DNA from: an uncultured Bacteroidales bacterium | GTDB taxonomy: Bacteria; Bacteroidota; Bacteroidia; Bacteroidales; Paludibacteraceae | Length of the DNA stretch: 39,672 nucleotides | Reading direction: 5' to 3' | NCBI GenBank assembly: GCA_900316125.1 | Contig: ONBO01000016.1 | Location: forward strand, 1-39,672 | Shown: positions 25,484 to 35,300 of the stretch, piece by piece | Numbering within the stretch: position 1 is the stretch's first letter | Layout of the letters: each line of letters opens with the position of its first letter | Made by a program: the position numbers and the translations under genes | The notes under the pieces: generated by a model | The model's database searches: none | What the model was told of the DNA's origin: nothing | The model's input: only the letters and a program-made list of their open reading frames with translations

Positions 25484-25524
25484 AAACTGTCAAATGTCAA
25501 CTGTCAATTATAAACTGTCAATTA
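25484..25524. repeat. Degenerate AACTGTCAA-type simple repeats
   Basis: Several copies of the word AACTGTCAA/AATTATAAACTGTC lie directly upstream of TPR1. They are the same word as in the array at 27844-27885. Confidence 0.55.
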
Positions 25525-25550
25525 TCTTTCCGTCCTTCATAGTTTTTCAG

Positions 25551-25591
25551 TGTGGACCAGCCAGGGTTTGAACCTGGGGCCTCCAGATTAT
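25551..25591 (-). other. 3' tRNA fragment, probable attachment-site (att) scar
   Basis: Read on the minus strand this is the 3' half of a tRNA, from the anticodon loop (ATAATCTGG) through the variable loop and a perfect T arm (CCAGG-TTCAAAC-CCTGG) to an acceptor strand (CTGGTCC-A). The 5' half (GGACCAG) is absent from the adjacent sequence. A tRNA 3' end starting at the anticodon loop is the classic crossover region of tyrosine-recombinase elements. The pattern recalls a CAT-anticodon tRNA (Met or Ile), but identity cannot be proven from the fragment. Confidence 0.6.
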
Positions 25592-25631
25592 TTCACTGAA
25601 ACTCACAAAATCCCCCTAACTGAAACAAAAT

Positions 25632-25651
25632 GTTTACGCATTGTTTACGCA
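25632..25651. repeat. Two GTTTACGCA direct repeats, 11 bases apart
   Basis: GTTTACGCA at 25632-25640 and 25643-25651. One helical turn spacing, 40-60 bases from the tRNA fragment, resembles arm-type binding sites at the end of an integrated element. A second pair, CTGAAAC at about 25595 and 25620, lies between. Confidence 0.45.
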
Positions 25652-25691
25652 AAAATTCTATATTGTGGCCCATCAAATAACAAATCTTTTA

Positions 25692-26969
25692 TCAGCCGAG
25701 AATCATATTGGGAATAATAGCATCTATCATAGACGATGGAACACCGCATTCTTTCGCTATACCCTCCCAATGAGAGGCTGCTTCACAAACATCATCGATA
25801 ACAGATGCTGCATCTTTGATGTTGTTCTTGGCAGCAAATTCCAGCAAGTCGTCTCGGGTTATATTGTCAAACTTTTCATTGATGGACATCTGATGTGTGG
25901 CAGTCCAGCCACCATTGGGATTGTAGGCATAGCCCATATCGTAAGCTGGCGAGAGATGCCACTTCCCGTCTTCTCCCATCAAGAAAGAGATGTTCTTGGT
26001 GTGGTCGTCCTGATTGCGAATCACGACATTGAGCACCATCCGACGAAACATTTGTTTGGCTTCCGAGTAGGACAATCGCAATGCCCGCATGACATTGAAG
26101 GCTTGCTCGTATGAATAAGCCTTATGAAGCCGATAATCAAAATGGGCAATTCCACACAAGGTCTGCATGTGCACTTTCTTTCCCTCCTTTCTGTCAAAGC
26201 GTTTCGTGAGAAAATGGGCACGTCCGTTTTCCTCAATGAGAGAACATTCTGACATCTCTATGCCGCAAGCTTTGGCTAACTTGTAGAAAGAAAACTCCAG
26301 TCGTCCGTAGTTCTCTGTTTCTCTGAAACCAGCCTTGGCAGAGACTCCATCAAGTTTGATGAGATAGTAGTCGAAGCCAGAGGGAGCTTCCACTTGGCCA
26401 GAACGTACTTCACCTGTTTCATTATTATAAGCAATGATAGCTTTTGCCCGTTGGCCACCAGCAGAGGTGCCAAGGCGCAGTATTTCAGCAATAGCAGCTT
26501 TTTTATCATCTTCCAGATTTGTAGTAAAAGATGATTTCTCAGAAAGCGCTTCTTTTGCAACCTCAACCAATTTATCAATTTCAAACTTAGCTTCTTGGTT
26601 ATGGGAAACTTCAATAGCCGGTTCAAATTCCAACGCCCCCATGCATCTTTTTCCTAAGAAACAGAGAGATTCAATGGGGTTGCCACTTGTGCGACCCGTC
26701 AGAGACAGCCATCTGTCGAACAACGCACGTCCATAAGTGTCGGGCAGAGAATCCGCCAACATACCAGGCAGCCCCTGAAAAGTGTCCCTTCCCAAATTGG
26801 CAAAGGAATAGACTCGTCCTTCCCGAACAGGCATCATCAACGGTGATGGTTCCAAACCACGGCCAATAAAACTTTGGTCATATTCAAATCTTGCAACTCC
26901 ATACCTGTCATCCCAATTAAAGATGCCGACGGGAATGCCAAACATACTGACTTTCGCAACATCTACCAT
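25692..26969 (-). CDS. hipA: HipA-type serine/threonine kinase toxin
   Basis: 425 residues. The HipA N-subdomain (GVARFEYDQSF, LPGMLADSLPDTYGRALFDRWL) is followed by the kinase core: GFDYYLIKLDG, LTKRFDR, the catalytic loop NQDDHTKN (D321-D322-H323) and the metal motif SPAYDMGY. HipA kinases phosphorylate targets such as glutamyl-tRNA synthetase and arrest growth. The antitoxin gene overlaps the start by 7 bases, and a strong Shine-Dalgarno sequence (AAGGAGGAC) is embedded in its 3' end. The protein appears intact. The module sits between two TPR paralogues and beside the tRNA fragment. Confidence 0.9.
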   Translation of the reverse strand: MVDVAKVSMFGIPVGIFNWDDRYGVARFEYDQSFIGRGLEPSPLMMPVREGRVYSFANLGRDTFQGLPGMLADSLPDTYGRALFDRWLSLTGRTSGNPIESLCFLGKRCMGALEFEPAIEVSHNQEAKFEIDKLVEVAKEALSEKSSFTTNLEDDKKAAIAEILRLGTSAGGQRAKAIIAYNNETGEVRSGQVEAPSGFDYYLIKLDGVSAKAGFRETENYGRLEFSFYKLAKACGIEMSECSLIEENGRAHFLTKRFDRKEGKKVHMQTLCGIAHFDYRLHKAYSYEQAFNVMRALRLSYSEAKQMFRRMVLNVVIRNQDDHTKNISFLMGEDGKWHLSPAYDMGYAYNPNGGWTATHQMSINEKFDNITRDDLLEFAAKNNIKDAASVIDDVCEAASHWEGIAKECGVPSSMIDAIIPNMILG

Positions 26970-27313
26970 TCTGAGTCCTCCTTAGTTGTTTTGTTAAACT
27001 GTCCAACTGCCCGCTGGCGTTGGTGCTTGGCTGTATTGGATTGAACGAGATTATAGTATTCGCTCGGACTCAGTTGTTCTTCATCCACCAAAGGCTGAAG
27101 CACGTCAAGTTTTCCTAAGGTACGCAGTAATCTCAAAAAAGAATCAAACGAGCCAATCTCACCCTTCTCGATTTTCTTCAGAGAAGAAAGTGATACTCCA
27201 GCAGCATCTGCAAGACTCTGCTGGGTGATATTCTGTCTCAGCCTGACAGCTTTTAAGTGACTGCCTATCCGATCAAGGATTATGGCATCTGCTAGCATAT
27301 ATATATTATCCAT
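26963..27313 (-). CDS. hipB: HipB-type Xre antitoxin/repressor
   Basis: 116 residues from ATG 27313; an upstream TTG at 27352 would add 13 residues across the -7 element and is rejected. The helix-turn-helix is clear (RLRQNITQQSLADAAGVSLS, SSLKKIEKGEIGSFDSFLRL). It is longer than E. coli HipB (88 residues), with a charged C-terminal tail ending KEDSEW that may occupy the HipA surface. An inverted repeat upstream is a likely operator, consistent with autoregulation of hipBA. Confidence 0.85.
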   Translation of the reverse strand: MDNIYMLADAIILDRIGSHLKAVRLRQNITQQSLADAAGVSLSSLKKIEKGEIGSFDSFLRLLRTLGKLDVLQPLVDEEQLSPSEYYNLVQSNTAKHQRQRAVGQFNKTTKEDSEW

Positions 27314-27341
27314 AATAGTTCTATGATAAACTTTTGTGCTG

Positions 27342-27349
27342 CAAAAATA
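27342..27349 (-). promoter_or_regulatory. -7 element of hipBA
   Basis: Minus strand reads TATTTTTG (TAnnTTTG). The expected -33 area is taken by the inverted repeat at 27351-27380. Confidence 0.5.
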
Positions 27350-27350
27350 C

Positions 27351-27380
27351 AAATAATAGTTTAATAATAAGCTATTATTT
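27351..27380. promoter_or_regulatory. Candidate HipB operator
   Basis: AAATAATAG (27351-27359) and CTATTATTT (27372-27380) form a perfect 9-bp inverted repeat with a 12-base centre. It covers the region immediately upstream of the -7 element, where a bound HipB would block transcription. Confidence 0.55.
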
Positions 27381-27461
27381 TGAAGCTTTTTTCTTGATAA
27401 GGTGTTTTTTATACTTTAGCCTTTTATATAGAAACCCAAAACATCGAAAAGGAAGAAGAAC

Positions 27462-27542
27462 CTATAGGCTCTTTGGTGCTCTCGTTTCTTCCAGCATCTT
27501 GGAGCGTTCAGCAATTTTGCTGTCAATGTCTTTATGCGTCAT
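27462..27542 (-). CDS. Possible 26-residue ORF or truncated gene start
   Basis: ATG 27542 overlaps the TPR2 stop by 4 bases (ATGA) and encodes MTHKDIDSKIAERSKMLEET then RAPKSL and a stop. The sequence is amphipathic and looks coding. It ends abruptly near the accessory-region edge, so it may be the stub of a gene cut by the insertion that brought hipBA. Confidence 0.3.
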   Translation of the reverse strand: MTHKDIDSKIAERSKMLEETRAPKSL

Positions 27543-27808
27543 ACGTTATACCTCTGTATATCGTAGAAGTTAAGTATCTGCACTATGTGCTCGTAGGCAT
27601 CACGTGCAGGAGAGTCTGGGTTTATCTCGTAGGCCTTGTAGTAGGCGTCCATAGCCCCCTTCCAGTTCTCAGTCTTGCGGTATGCGTTACCCAGCAGAAG
27701 CCACGCCTCGTCACTGTTGGGGTTCTCCTTAATGTATTGGTTCAGTGCCTCTATGGCCTCTGCTAAGGAACCACTCTGGATTTGTTGTTTAATATTTTGA
27801 AGGTTCAT
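27539..27808 (-). CDS. TPR-repeat protein 2
   Basis: 89 residues from ATG 27808. The TPR motifs DEAWLLLGNAYRKTENWKGAMD and PDSPARDAYEHIV are plain. It is paralogous to TPR1 (25212-25481). Identity is highest in the C-terminal half and falls off in the first 35 residues, as if one end had been exchanged by recombination. It lies 63 bases after lolD across the AACTGTC array. Cytoplasmic scaffold; no specific partner known. Confidence 0.8.
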   Translation of the reverse strand: MNLQNIKQQIQSGSLAEAIEALNQYIKENPNSDEAWLLLGNAYRKTENWKGAMDAYYKAYEINPDSPARDAYEHIVQILNFYDIQRYNV

Positions 27809-27843
27809 ATTCAATGTTCGGTGAATCGTATTAAATTGATAAT

Positions 27844-27885
27844 TTAACTGTCAACTGTCAACTGTCAACTGTTAACTGTCAACTA
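27844..27885. repeat. Tandem 7-bp repeat (TCAACTG), six copies
   Basis: TTAACTG, TCAACTG x3, TTAACTG, TCAACTA. The lolD stop codon and its last residues (VDS) are encoded inside the array. Confidence 0.75.
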
Positions 27886-28534
27886 TTAATCCGTCCTTCA
27901 TGGTTATAGTACGGTCACTGATAGATGCCATTGCGGTATCGTGAGTTACCACAAGAAGCGTAAGCTTGAACTCATTTTTAAGGCTTAAAAGCAGTTTGTG
28001 AAGCTCCTCTTTATTGTGACTGTCAAGGCTGCCGGACGGCTCATCGGCAAGAATCAGTTTAGGATGGTTTATCAGTGCCCTTGCCACTGCCACACGTTGT
28101 TTCTCGCCTCCTGAAAGCTGGTTTGGCTTATGGCTCATGCGGCTACTAAGCCCAAGATAGTCAAGTAGTTGCTTGGCTTCGCTTTCCGCCTCCTTTTTAC
28201 CCCGATGCGCAATAAGCGCAGGTATTGTAACATTCTCCAGAGCTGTAAACTCCGGCAGCAGCTGATGAAACTGAAACACAAACCCTATGTGGTTGCATCT
28301 GAAATCAGAGATAGCGTTGGCTTTCAAACTGAGCACATCTATGCCGTCAACCGTGAGAGAGCCTGCATCGGGGCGGTCAAGAGTGCCAATAATCTGTAGC
28401 AGAGTGGTCTTTCCGGCGCCGCTTGCACCCACAATGCTTACAAACTCCTCCTTCTGAATGTCAAGGTCAATGCCTCGCAGCACCTCAACCTCACCAAAAC
28501 TTTTTTTTATGCCTTTTGCGTGTATCATGTTCAT
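27872..28534 (-). CDS. lolD: LolD-like lipoprotein-export ABC ATPase
   Basis: 220 residues, a single ABC cassette of the LolD/MacB class: Walker [13 protein letters not shown]-loop [10 protein letters not shown], signature [15 protein letters not shown], Walker [13 protein letters not shown], switch VVTHD. LolD powers release of lipoproteins from the inner membrane with LolC/LolE, which are not adjacent here. It starts directly at the stop of the upstream gene (no gap), so it is co-transcribed with tcdA. Other small ABC exporters have the same motifs, so the symbol is probable, not certain. Confidence 0.82.
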   Translation of the reverse strand: MNMIHAKGIKKSFGEVEVLRGIDLDIQKEEFVSIVGASGAGKTTLLQIIGTLDRPDAGSLTVDGIDVLSLKANAISDFRCNHIGFVFQFHQLLPEFTALENVTIPALIAHRGKKEAESEAKQLLDYLGLSSRMSHKPNQLSGGEKQRVAVARALINHPKLILADEPSGSLDSHNKEELHKLLLSLKNEFKLTLLVVTHDTAMASISDRTITMKDGLIVDS

Positions 28535-29254
28535 CTATTCTCCCACTATTTTACGTATCACCGCCGATGCTAAATTACAGCCGAACACTGCTGGTATGTA
28601 TGATATTGTGCCAGTGGTGGAGCGCTTGTTGCGCTCATCTGAAATTTCTATCACCGCCTCTTTTTTTACGGGCTCAGTGCTGAAAACCACCGTTACACCT
28701 TTGTATATTTTTAACTTTTTAAGCCTGTCTCTAACGGCTCTCGCAAGTGCGCACTGGTAGGTTTTTGAAATGTCTGTTATCTCAATTTTAGACGGGTCAA
28801 GTTTTCCGCCAGCCCCCATGCTTGACACAATGTTTATTTTATGCTTGACACAATACTCAATAAGCGCCACTTTTGGAGCAATAGAGTCTATTGCGTCAAT
28901 AACATAGTCAAATCCGTTTGCAAATATATCATCAATATTTGAACTGTCCAAAAATACATTTAGAGCCACGATGCTGGCATCGGGGTTTATATCTTTAAGC
29001 CTCTGCTTCAGAACCTCCACCTTTGGCTTGTCTATTGTGCTATGCAATGCCACCAACTGGCGGTTTATGTTGCTCGGCTTTACGCAGTCTGCGTCAATGA
29101 TGGTTATGCTCCCTACTCCCGCACGGCAAATCATCTCAGCGGCGTACGCACCCACGCCGCCCACGCCCACAACAAGCACACGTGCATCCATAAGCCTCTG
29201 CATTGCGTCAGCGCCTACAAGTAGTTCCGTACGTTCATAAAAACCGTTTGCCAT
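28535..29254 (-). CDS. tcdA: tRNA threonylcarbamoyladenosine dehydratase
   Basis: 239 residues from ATG 29254 (MANGFYERTELLVG); a longer reading to 29302 is unlike the family and runs across the -7 element. The E1/ThiF fold is clear: VVGVGGVGAYAAEMI (nucleotide loop), DADCVKPSNINRQ and DAIDSIAPKVALI. TcdA (YgdL/CsdL) cyclises t6A to ct6A in ANN-decoding tRNAs using ATP. It is first in a leftward unit with lolD and TPR2. Confidence 0.9.
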   Translation of the reverse strand: MANGFYERTELLVGADAMQRLMDARVLVVGVGGVGAYAAEMICRAGVGSITIIDADCVKPSNINRQLVALHSTIDKPKVEVLKQRLKDINPDASIVALNVFLDSSNIDDIFANGFDYVIDAIDSIAPKVALIEYCVKHKINIVSSMGAGGKLDPSKIEITDISKTYQCALARAVRDRLKKLKIYKGVTVVFSTEPVKKEAVIEISDERNKRSTTGTISYIPAVFGCNLASAVIRKIVGE

Positions 29255-29268
29255 AATGTTTCTTTTTG

Positions 29269-29276
29269 CAAAAGTA
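29269..29276 (-). promoter_or_regulatory. -7 element of tcdA
   Basis: Minus strand reads TACTTTTG (TAnnTTTG), 15 bases before the ATG. No -33 box is seen at 19-21 bases. Confidence 0.4.
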
Positions 29277-29331
29277 CTCAAAAAAATGCTGAAAATCCTC
29301 ACAACTCAAACGGTATTTTGATATTTTCCGT

Positions 29332-29339
29332 TAAATTTG
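29332..29339 (+). promoter_or_regulatory. -7 element of the giant-protein gene
   Basis: TAAATTTG fits TAnnTTTG and lies 37 bases before the ATG at 29376. No clear -33 box. Confidence 0.45.
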
Positions 29340-29375
29340 CGGTCTTAAAAACAGTAAAATCTAAATTTCAGATAC

Positions 29376-32300
29376 ATGAAAAATTCTACTATCTTCAGGC
29401 AATGTCGCATCCTGAGTGTGACAGCCTTGATTATATGCGCAGTTTTTATGGCCCCGGATAAGGCGCAGGCCTACGGCAATGACTTTTTGGAGCAGAGTAA
29501 GCACTACAGCGCAATGATTTCAGGATCAGATTGTATCCACTTTAAGCTGCCGGTCTTTTCACGCGGTTTTAATGACTACTTTATAGCAGACAGAAACTCG
29601 TATGTTACTTACACTCTGAACGGAGTCATCAAAACACTATTCAATTATGGCGGTGATTATGACCATAAGAGCCCTAATTATGATGATGATTACAACTATG
29701 GCCGTGCCTGTATCCGCATACAGCCTAATACGGGTTATTTTGAAATAACCAACACCAATACGGGTAAACGTACCCGTGTCCCTGATGACGGCCAGTTGCA
29801 TATCTATGATGTGCGCAAGGAGAGAGAGGCTGACAACGATAAGGATTACGTCACCTGGCTTGAGGTTAACTGGTATATACCTGAATATCTGGACGAAAAG
29901 ACGTTCAAAGTTAGCACACATACAGATATCTGTAATGTGTTCCCTGATATTCCTGCTTACCACGTAGATGCTGATTTGGCTACAGACATTGAGGGCCGTA
30001 CAAACATTATGCAGCCGGAACTATATACCCCCTATTTTTACGGCGTTGTGGATTTGGGCAAGGCAGGCTACGGTTATGCTGCCGTGCCGTATGTAACATA
30101 CAATGAACCTATTGAATACACCACATCACTTGATTCCAAGGCTGTAAAAGTCAAAGATCGCTCAGGCCATATCTTTGTGCCTACCAATGACACGGTGCAG
30201 GAAAAGTTCAACGCCACCTTTAGGATGTGGCGAAACCAAGCCGCTGGGCTGGATTGTACGAGGCAGACCAACAAAGTGGATATTCCTCCTTATCACAGGC
30301 CTTACAACCTCATAGTGAATGAAGAACTTGACTCCACACAAACTTTCACTGGAAGCAACCTGCTCAGTTGGGAGGTTAAGAACCCTAATCTTGTGGATTT
30401 GGTTGAAGGAGATTTCTTTGAGATACAGCGTGCATTCAAGAGTGACTTCAGCGATGCCAAGACCGTGGAAGTACTGCCCATGGAGCGTGGTGAGGATAAG
30501 GGCACATACAAATACGTGGATAGCAGCCGTTCTACATGGACCGGCAATGTATCAGGCGCAAGCAGAGGGCTAATGCCTATCTCATGGGGTGTGCCGTATT
30601 ACGTATTGCATGACGCTAACGGTATTCCCCTGTACACCATGACATTGAGAGCAGAGTCAACCCCTATGATGATGCCGTCAGCTCCTGTGTATTACCGTGT
30701 ACGTCGTGCATCTTCAGCGGTATGGGGCTGGACAGGGCATGATTTTGCACTGAATACTGTTTGCAACAAGCATAACTACCTTGCGCCGCTCGCAGGTATT
30801 CAGCCAGACTACGTTAAAGATGAAGGGTATGACACTAACAGAAAAGTGCATTTCACTATTGACATTGAAAATAGAGAAATACGTATAGCAAATGTAGGAG
30901 ATGTAAATGTTAAATACGAGGTCCGCGATTACGTAGGCAGTAAAGCGGAATCAATGCCAGTGGAGATAGTCCTGACCAATGATCCATTGGAAAAGGACGT
31001 ACGTGTGGTTGTTAAGTCAGAGAATGGCGACATATTGGTTGATCAGCCTGTAACTAAGGACACCATACGCTTAAACGTGAAATATTCTTCGTATATAAAA
31101 TTATACGAGTATGTTGAATATTATGCAGTTCCCAGCTATTATCAGGAATTGGAGGTTCATAGAATAACCAGCCCTACACGATGCAAGGTTACTGCTGTAA
31201 AGGAGGAGTCCTGGTTATATGACCGTATTGCCGGCTATCACTACAAACCGCAGCCGGAATATGAGATAATCGGTGTTGATAAGGAGTTTGACAGAGTTCT
31301 TCCTCATCTTACGGACAGCCTGCGTAACTTGATGAATGATCAGCTGGAAAAGGAATATGGGACTATTGGTGCCCGTGCCATGTGGGACAAGACAGCAAAA
31401 CTTGTGCTTATCAAGAAAACAGATGAAACCACCAATGAGATAATAATACCGCAGGACAGCATACGCAGGCTCCCTAATGGCAACTGGCGCGCCAACTTTA
31501 CAGACACGGCAGAAAGGGCGTGTACCCGGTACAGTTATGCAGTGCGTATTGACCAGAGCAGTTCAGATTTGTGCGTTTCAGACTCTGCCATGCTGCAGCC
31601 TAAAGAGATTAGAGGCCCGGATTTATATTTTGATGAGAGTGCAACTATCACACAGTTCACTGCGTCTCAGGGCGCCTCTGTAGGTGAAAGTAAGAGTAGA
31701 GTGGCTCTTAGCTGGATACCATCATCCACAGCCGTGGATTCATATACGCTGAGGCGAGTGGAGAAGGGCACTGACAAAGCCCCTGAGATCATTTATTCAG
31801 GAAACAGCAACAGCTTCCATGACATCACCGCAGTGCCAAACGTCCACTATATTTACACCGTGGAGTCACAGTATGAATGTAATGGCAAACGTACCTTCAG
31901 CAGTGCGGATGCGGAGGGATGGCGTTCCCCATACGGAGAGATAAGCGGATATATACTAATGCCTGACAATGCTGGCATTAGTGGCGTGAATGTGGCTTTG
32001 CAGGGGCCTGACGGGCGCACACTAAGCACTGTGAACACAGACGCCAAAGGTTTCTACCGTTTTGACAACCTCACGTATGACATACAGTCAGGCAGTAACT
32101 ACATAGTTGTCCCTACCCATGAGCATGCTGTGTTTGTCTTTAACAACACCACATCTCCCACAGCTATTGTCACTTTGGCGGTTGATAATGCCGTAGCGTC
32201 TGCCATGAACTTTACTAACACATCCACAGTACGTCTCTCAGGCAGGGCGCTATATAAGAACAGCACCATACCTGTGGCAGATGCCATGTTCCTGTTAAAT

Positions 32301-35300
32301 GGTGATACAGTTCGCTGTAACGGAGTGCCGCAGAAAACCGGCATAGATGGTAACTTTGAACTGACCCTCACTAAAGGGCAGCAATACAAACTGCAGATTG
32401 TTAAAAAGGGGCATCACTTTGAGGGTGACGGTATCCTTAGACCAGAAGAGGACAAGGATACATTTGTGCTTGACAAAGCTCTTGATGGTGTACGTTTCTA
32501 TGATGAGACCAAAGTGCGCCTCATAGGGCGTGTGGCTGGAGGAAATGACCAAAGGGCGCTTAAGCACGGTTTTGGATTGGGAACCAATAACCTGGGTGAT
32601 GATTTGCAGCTTGTGATTCAGCTTGAGGGTGATAACACGGCACGCTTTGTATTTGACCCAAATAACCTTACCCGTGACACTGTGCATCAGTCTGTTGAAG
32701 GCACTGAGACGCTCTTTGAACAGAAACGTGTCACTATCCGCCCCGATGTCACCACCGGTGAGTATGCGGTTGACCTGTTCCCTGTTAAGTATAAGGTTAT
32801 ACAGGCTACGGCCAAGGGTTACGCCACACTGTTTGCCGCTGGAACCGGCAGTGAGTCATTTGACTTGACAAACGCCCCGCTCAAGGAGTACACAGATACA
32901 TATAAAGGCAAGACAATTCATTACAACGCCATATATGACCGTATCTATCACACTCCTGTTGAGTTGGGAATGAAACAGCTTATATATGGCATAGAGCAGG
33001 CTGGCTTTGGTGAGCCGCAGATAAACGTAAGCTCTTTCAACCCGTCTGCATCTGAAAAGTTAAGTCTCTACACCAAACTGAGTGATGGAACAATCTCCTA
33101 CACAGTGGGATATCCATTGTTCAAGGATAAGCTCTCTTATCAGTTTGCGGCTGAGGCGTATGAGGATTACTACTACAACAATGACCGCCAACACGGGAAA
33201 CTTGACCGTGTGCCACAGCGAGGCGGGAATGTCACAATACATAACGGACTGAATAACAATACGGATCACAAGTCATATACTCTTGATAATGAGGGCAAGA
33301 CTCGTGACATCTGGGTTGAGACTAAGGCTCTTGAAACAGAGTTTAATGGTGAGGGCGCACTCCACACTCTCAGCGCCACTCTTGAGGTTGAAGGCAACTC
33401 AGTGGATACAGAGGTTTTCAAAGCCTTCATCACTGGTGATGTTGTCAAAGAGAATGAGCTGCATTCAACAGAAGCTGGCATATCACTGCTTGATATCATC
33501 AGAGACCCGGGTGGAAACGGAAGCTACACATGGGTGGAGAGCGGCTCAACCTATCACATGGGTTTCAAGGAGTCATACTATTTTAACGCAGGTATAGAGC
33601 TTACACCAACATGGGGTTTGCAGGTGTCATCTGACATAGGTGTGGTTACTGCGCCAAGCGGTACCGGTACTTACACTGGTTCCACTTTCACCACCCAAAA
33701 GGAGTTCTCCGTGGCTGTGCCTATAACCCATCAGTGGTCATGGGCTAATGAGTACAGCTACTCTGTAACCACCACAGACCGTGTAAGCACTTCATCAAAA
33801 TCCAACCGTATGGAGCTTGGTGCCGACAATGATGCTATCGTGGGTGCTAACTCAGACGTCTTCCTTGGCACAACTGTATGTCAGATCAGCGGCAAGGCAA
33901 AGTCCGTGTCCGTTATAAATGACTCTCTTTTTAAGGCAAGGCAGCCGGCTCTGGCATCGGGGACTATGAAATTGCTCTCTCAAGGAAAGGATGCAGCCGG
34001 TAAGAATTATTACCTTGTTGTGGCAGAGAAAATTGTGCTTGGCTCTAAGATAGGAACCACGTTCGCCTACTCCCAATACTACATTATGGAGAACATAATA
34101 ACATCGTTGGGGCATGAGAGAATGAACCTTATGATGACATTCCCTGATGAGGCCACTGCACAGGCCGCCGCCAACTCAAAAGGAGAGGAGGTCTATTGGT
34201 TTGCCACTGACGGCTCTTACCGTATGATAATACCAGAGGGTAGCACCGCCACCTTTAATGACCGTGTAGCGGCTATTGACAACATGCTGCTCAGGTGGAC
34301 TGAGATATTACGCCTCAATGAGGAGCAGAAGGTTAATGCTAAACTTATTGGTGAGCGTGTAGGCACCTATAGTGTGTCACGTGGTAATACATATTCCCAT
34401 TCAGACACGTACCAGGCGGTTGCCAACCATAATGAACTGCCTCAAGCAGCCGGAACTGGCGCCTCAATGGCAGGTGGCGGGGCTGAAACTGCTAAGACTA
34501 TCTCAAAGTCATTGCTCAATATAAAGGATTTTATAGGCGGTGGCAGCAACTTTGGAGTCACTCTTTCACAGGCTCTGACCAAACTGTTTGACAATCAAGA
34601 TAACAAACCACGGGAGGAGTTAGGTACGGTGAGCAACACCAGCAAGTTCTCAATGTCAATAGCGCCGATACTTGATATTGACATTGACTATAGAAGAACT
34701 GATGAACGCACAATGACCAAATCCACAGGCTTTACCATTATACCTGATGACCAAGGTGATATTACCGTCAGTGTATATCGCTCTAAGGAGCCTAACAAAT
34801 GGAATGATGACACCTCTTCAGTTTATGATCAAGTGGCCGGCAATAGTGATTACCGTTACGGTAATTACGTGTTCTATACTGAGGCGGGCTCCACATTCTG
34901 TATGCATGAGGCTGAGGTGAGGACCCATTACTACAACCCAGGCACTCTGATAAGCAACGGTACTATGAACCTTGCAAAACCAGAGATAAGCATTGACACA
35001 TACGAGCAGGCCAACGTGCAGCCAGACCAGCGTGCAAAGTTCCGTGTGGAGTTACGTAACGCAGGTGAGGTGCCTGTAGGAATGTCTGCAGTCGGCAGGT
35101 TCTTCCAGCTCTCCCTCAATGGCAACAGCAACCCTGACGGGGCAAAGGTTTACGTCAATGGCTCTCCTCTCATGCAGCCTATTGAGTATTACATTGCACC
35201 TGGTGAGGTTGTAACTCAGGTGATGGAGGTGGAGAGAGGTGAAGTTGATGATTATAATAACCTGCAACTCTGTTTCCAGCTTTCAGACTGCCCTAAGAAC

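Noticed and set aside
25551..25640. Complete tRNA gene on the minus strand
   Set aside because: Only the part from the anticodon loop to the acceptor 3' strand is present; no matching 5' acceptor, D arm or anticodon 5' stem lies upstream.
33283..33597. Alternative-frame readings inside the 9.7-kb giant gene and inside hsdR
   Set aside because: They are shadows of long intact genes with clear domains and carry no independent start signals.
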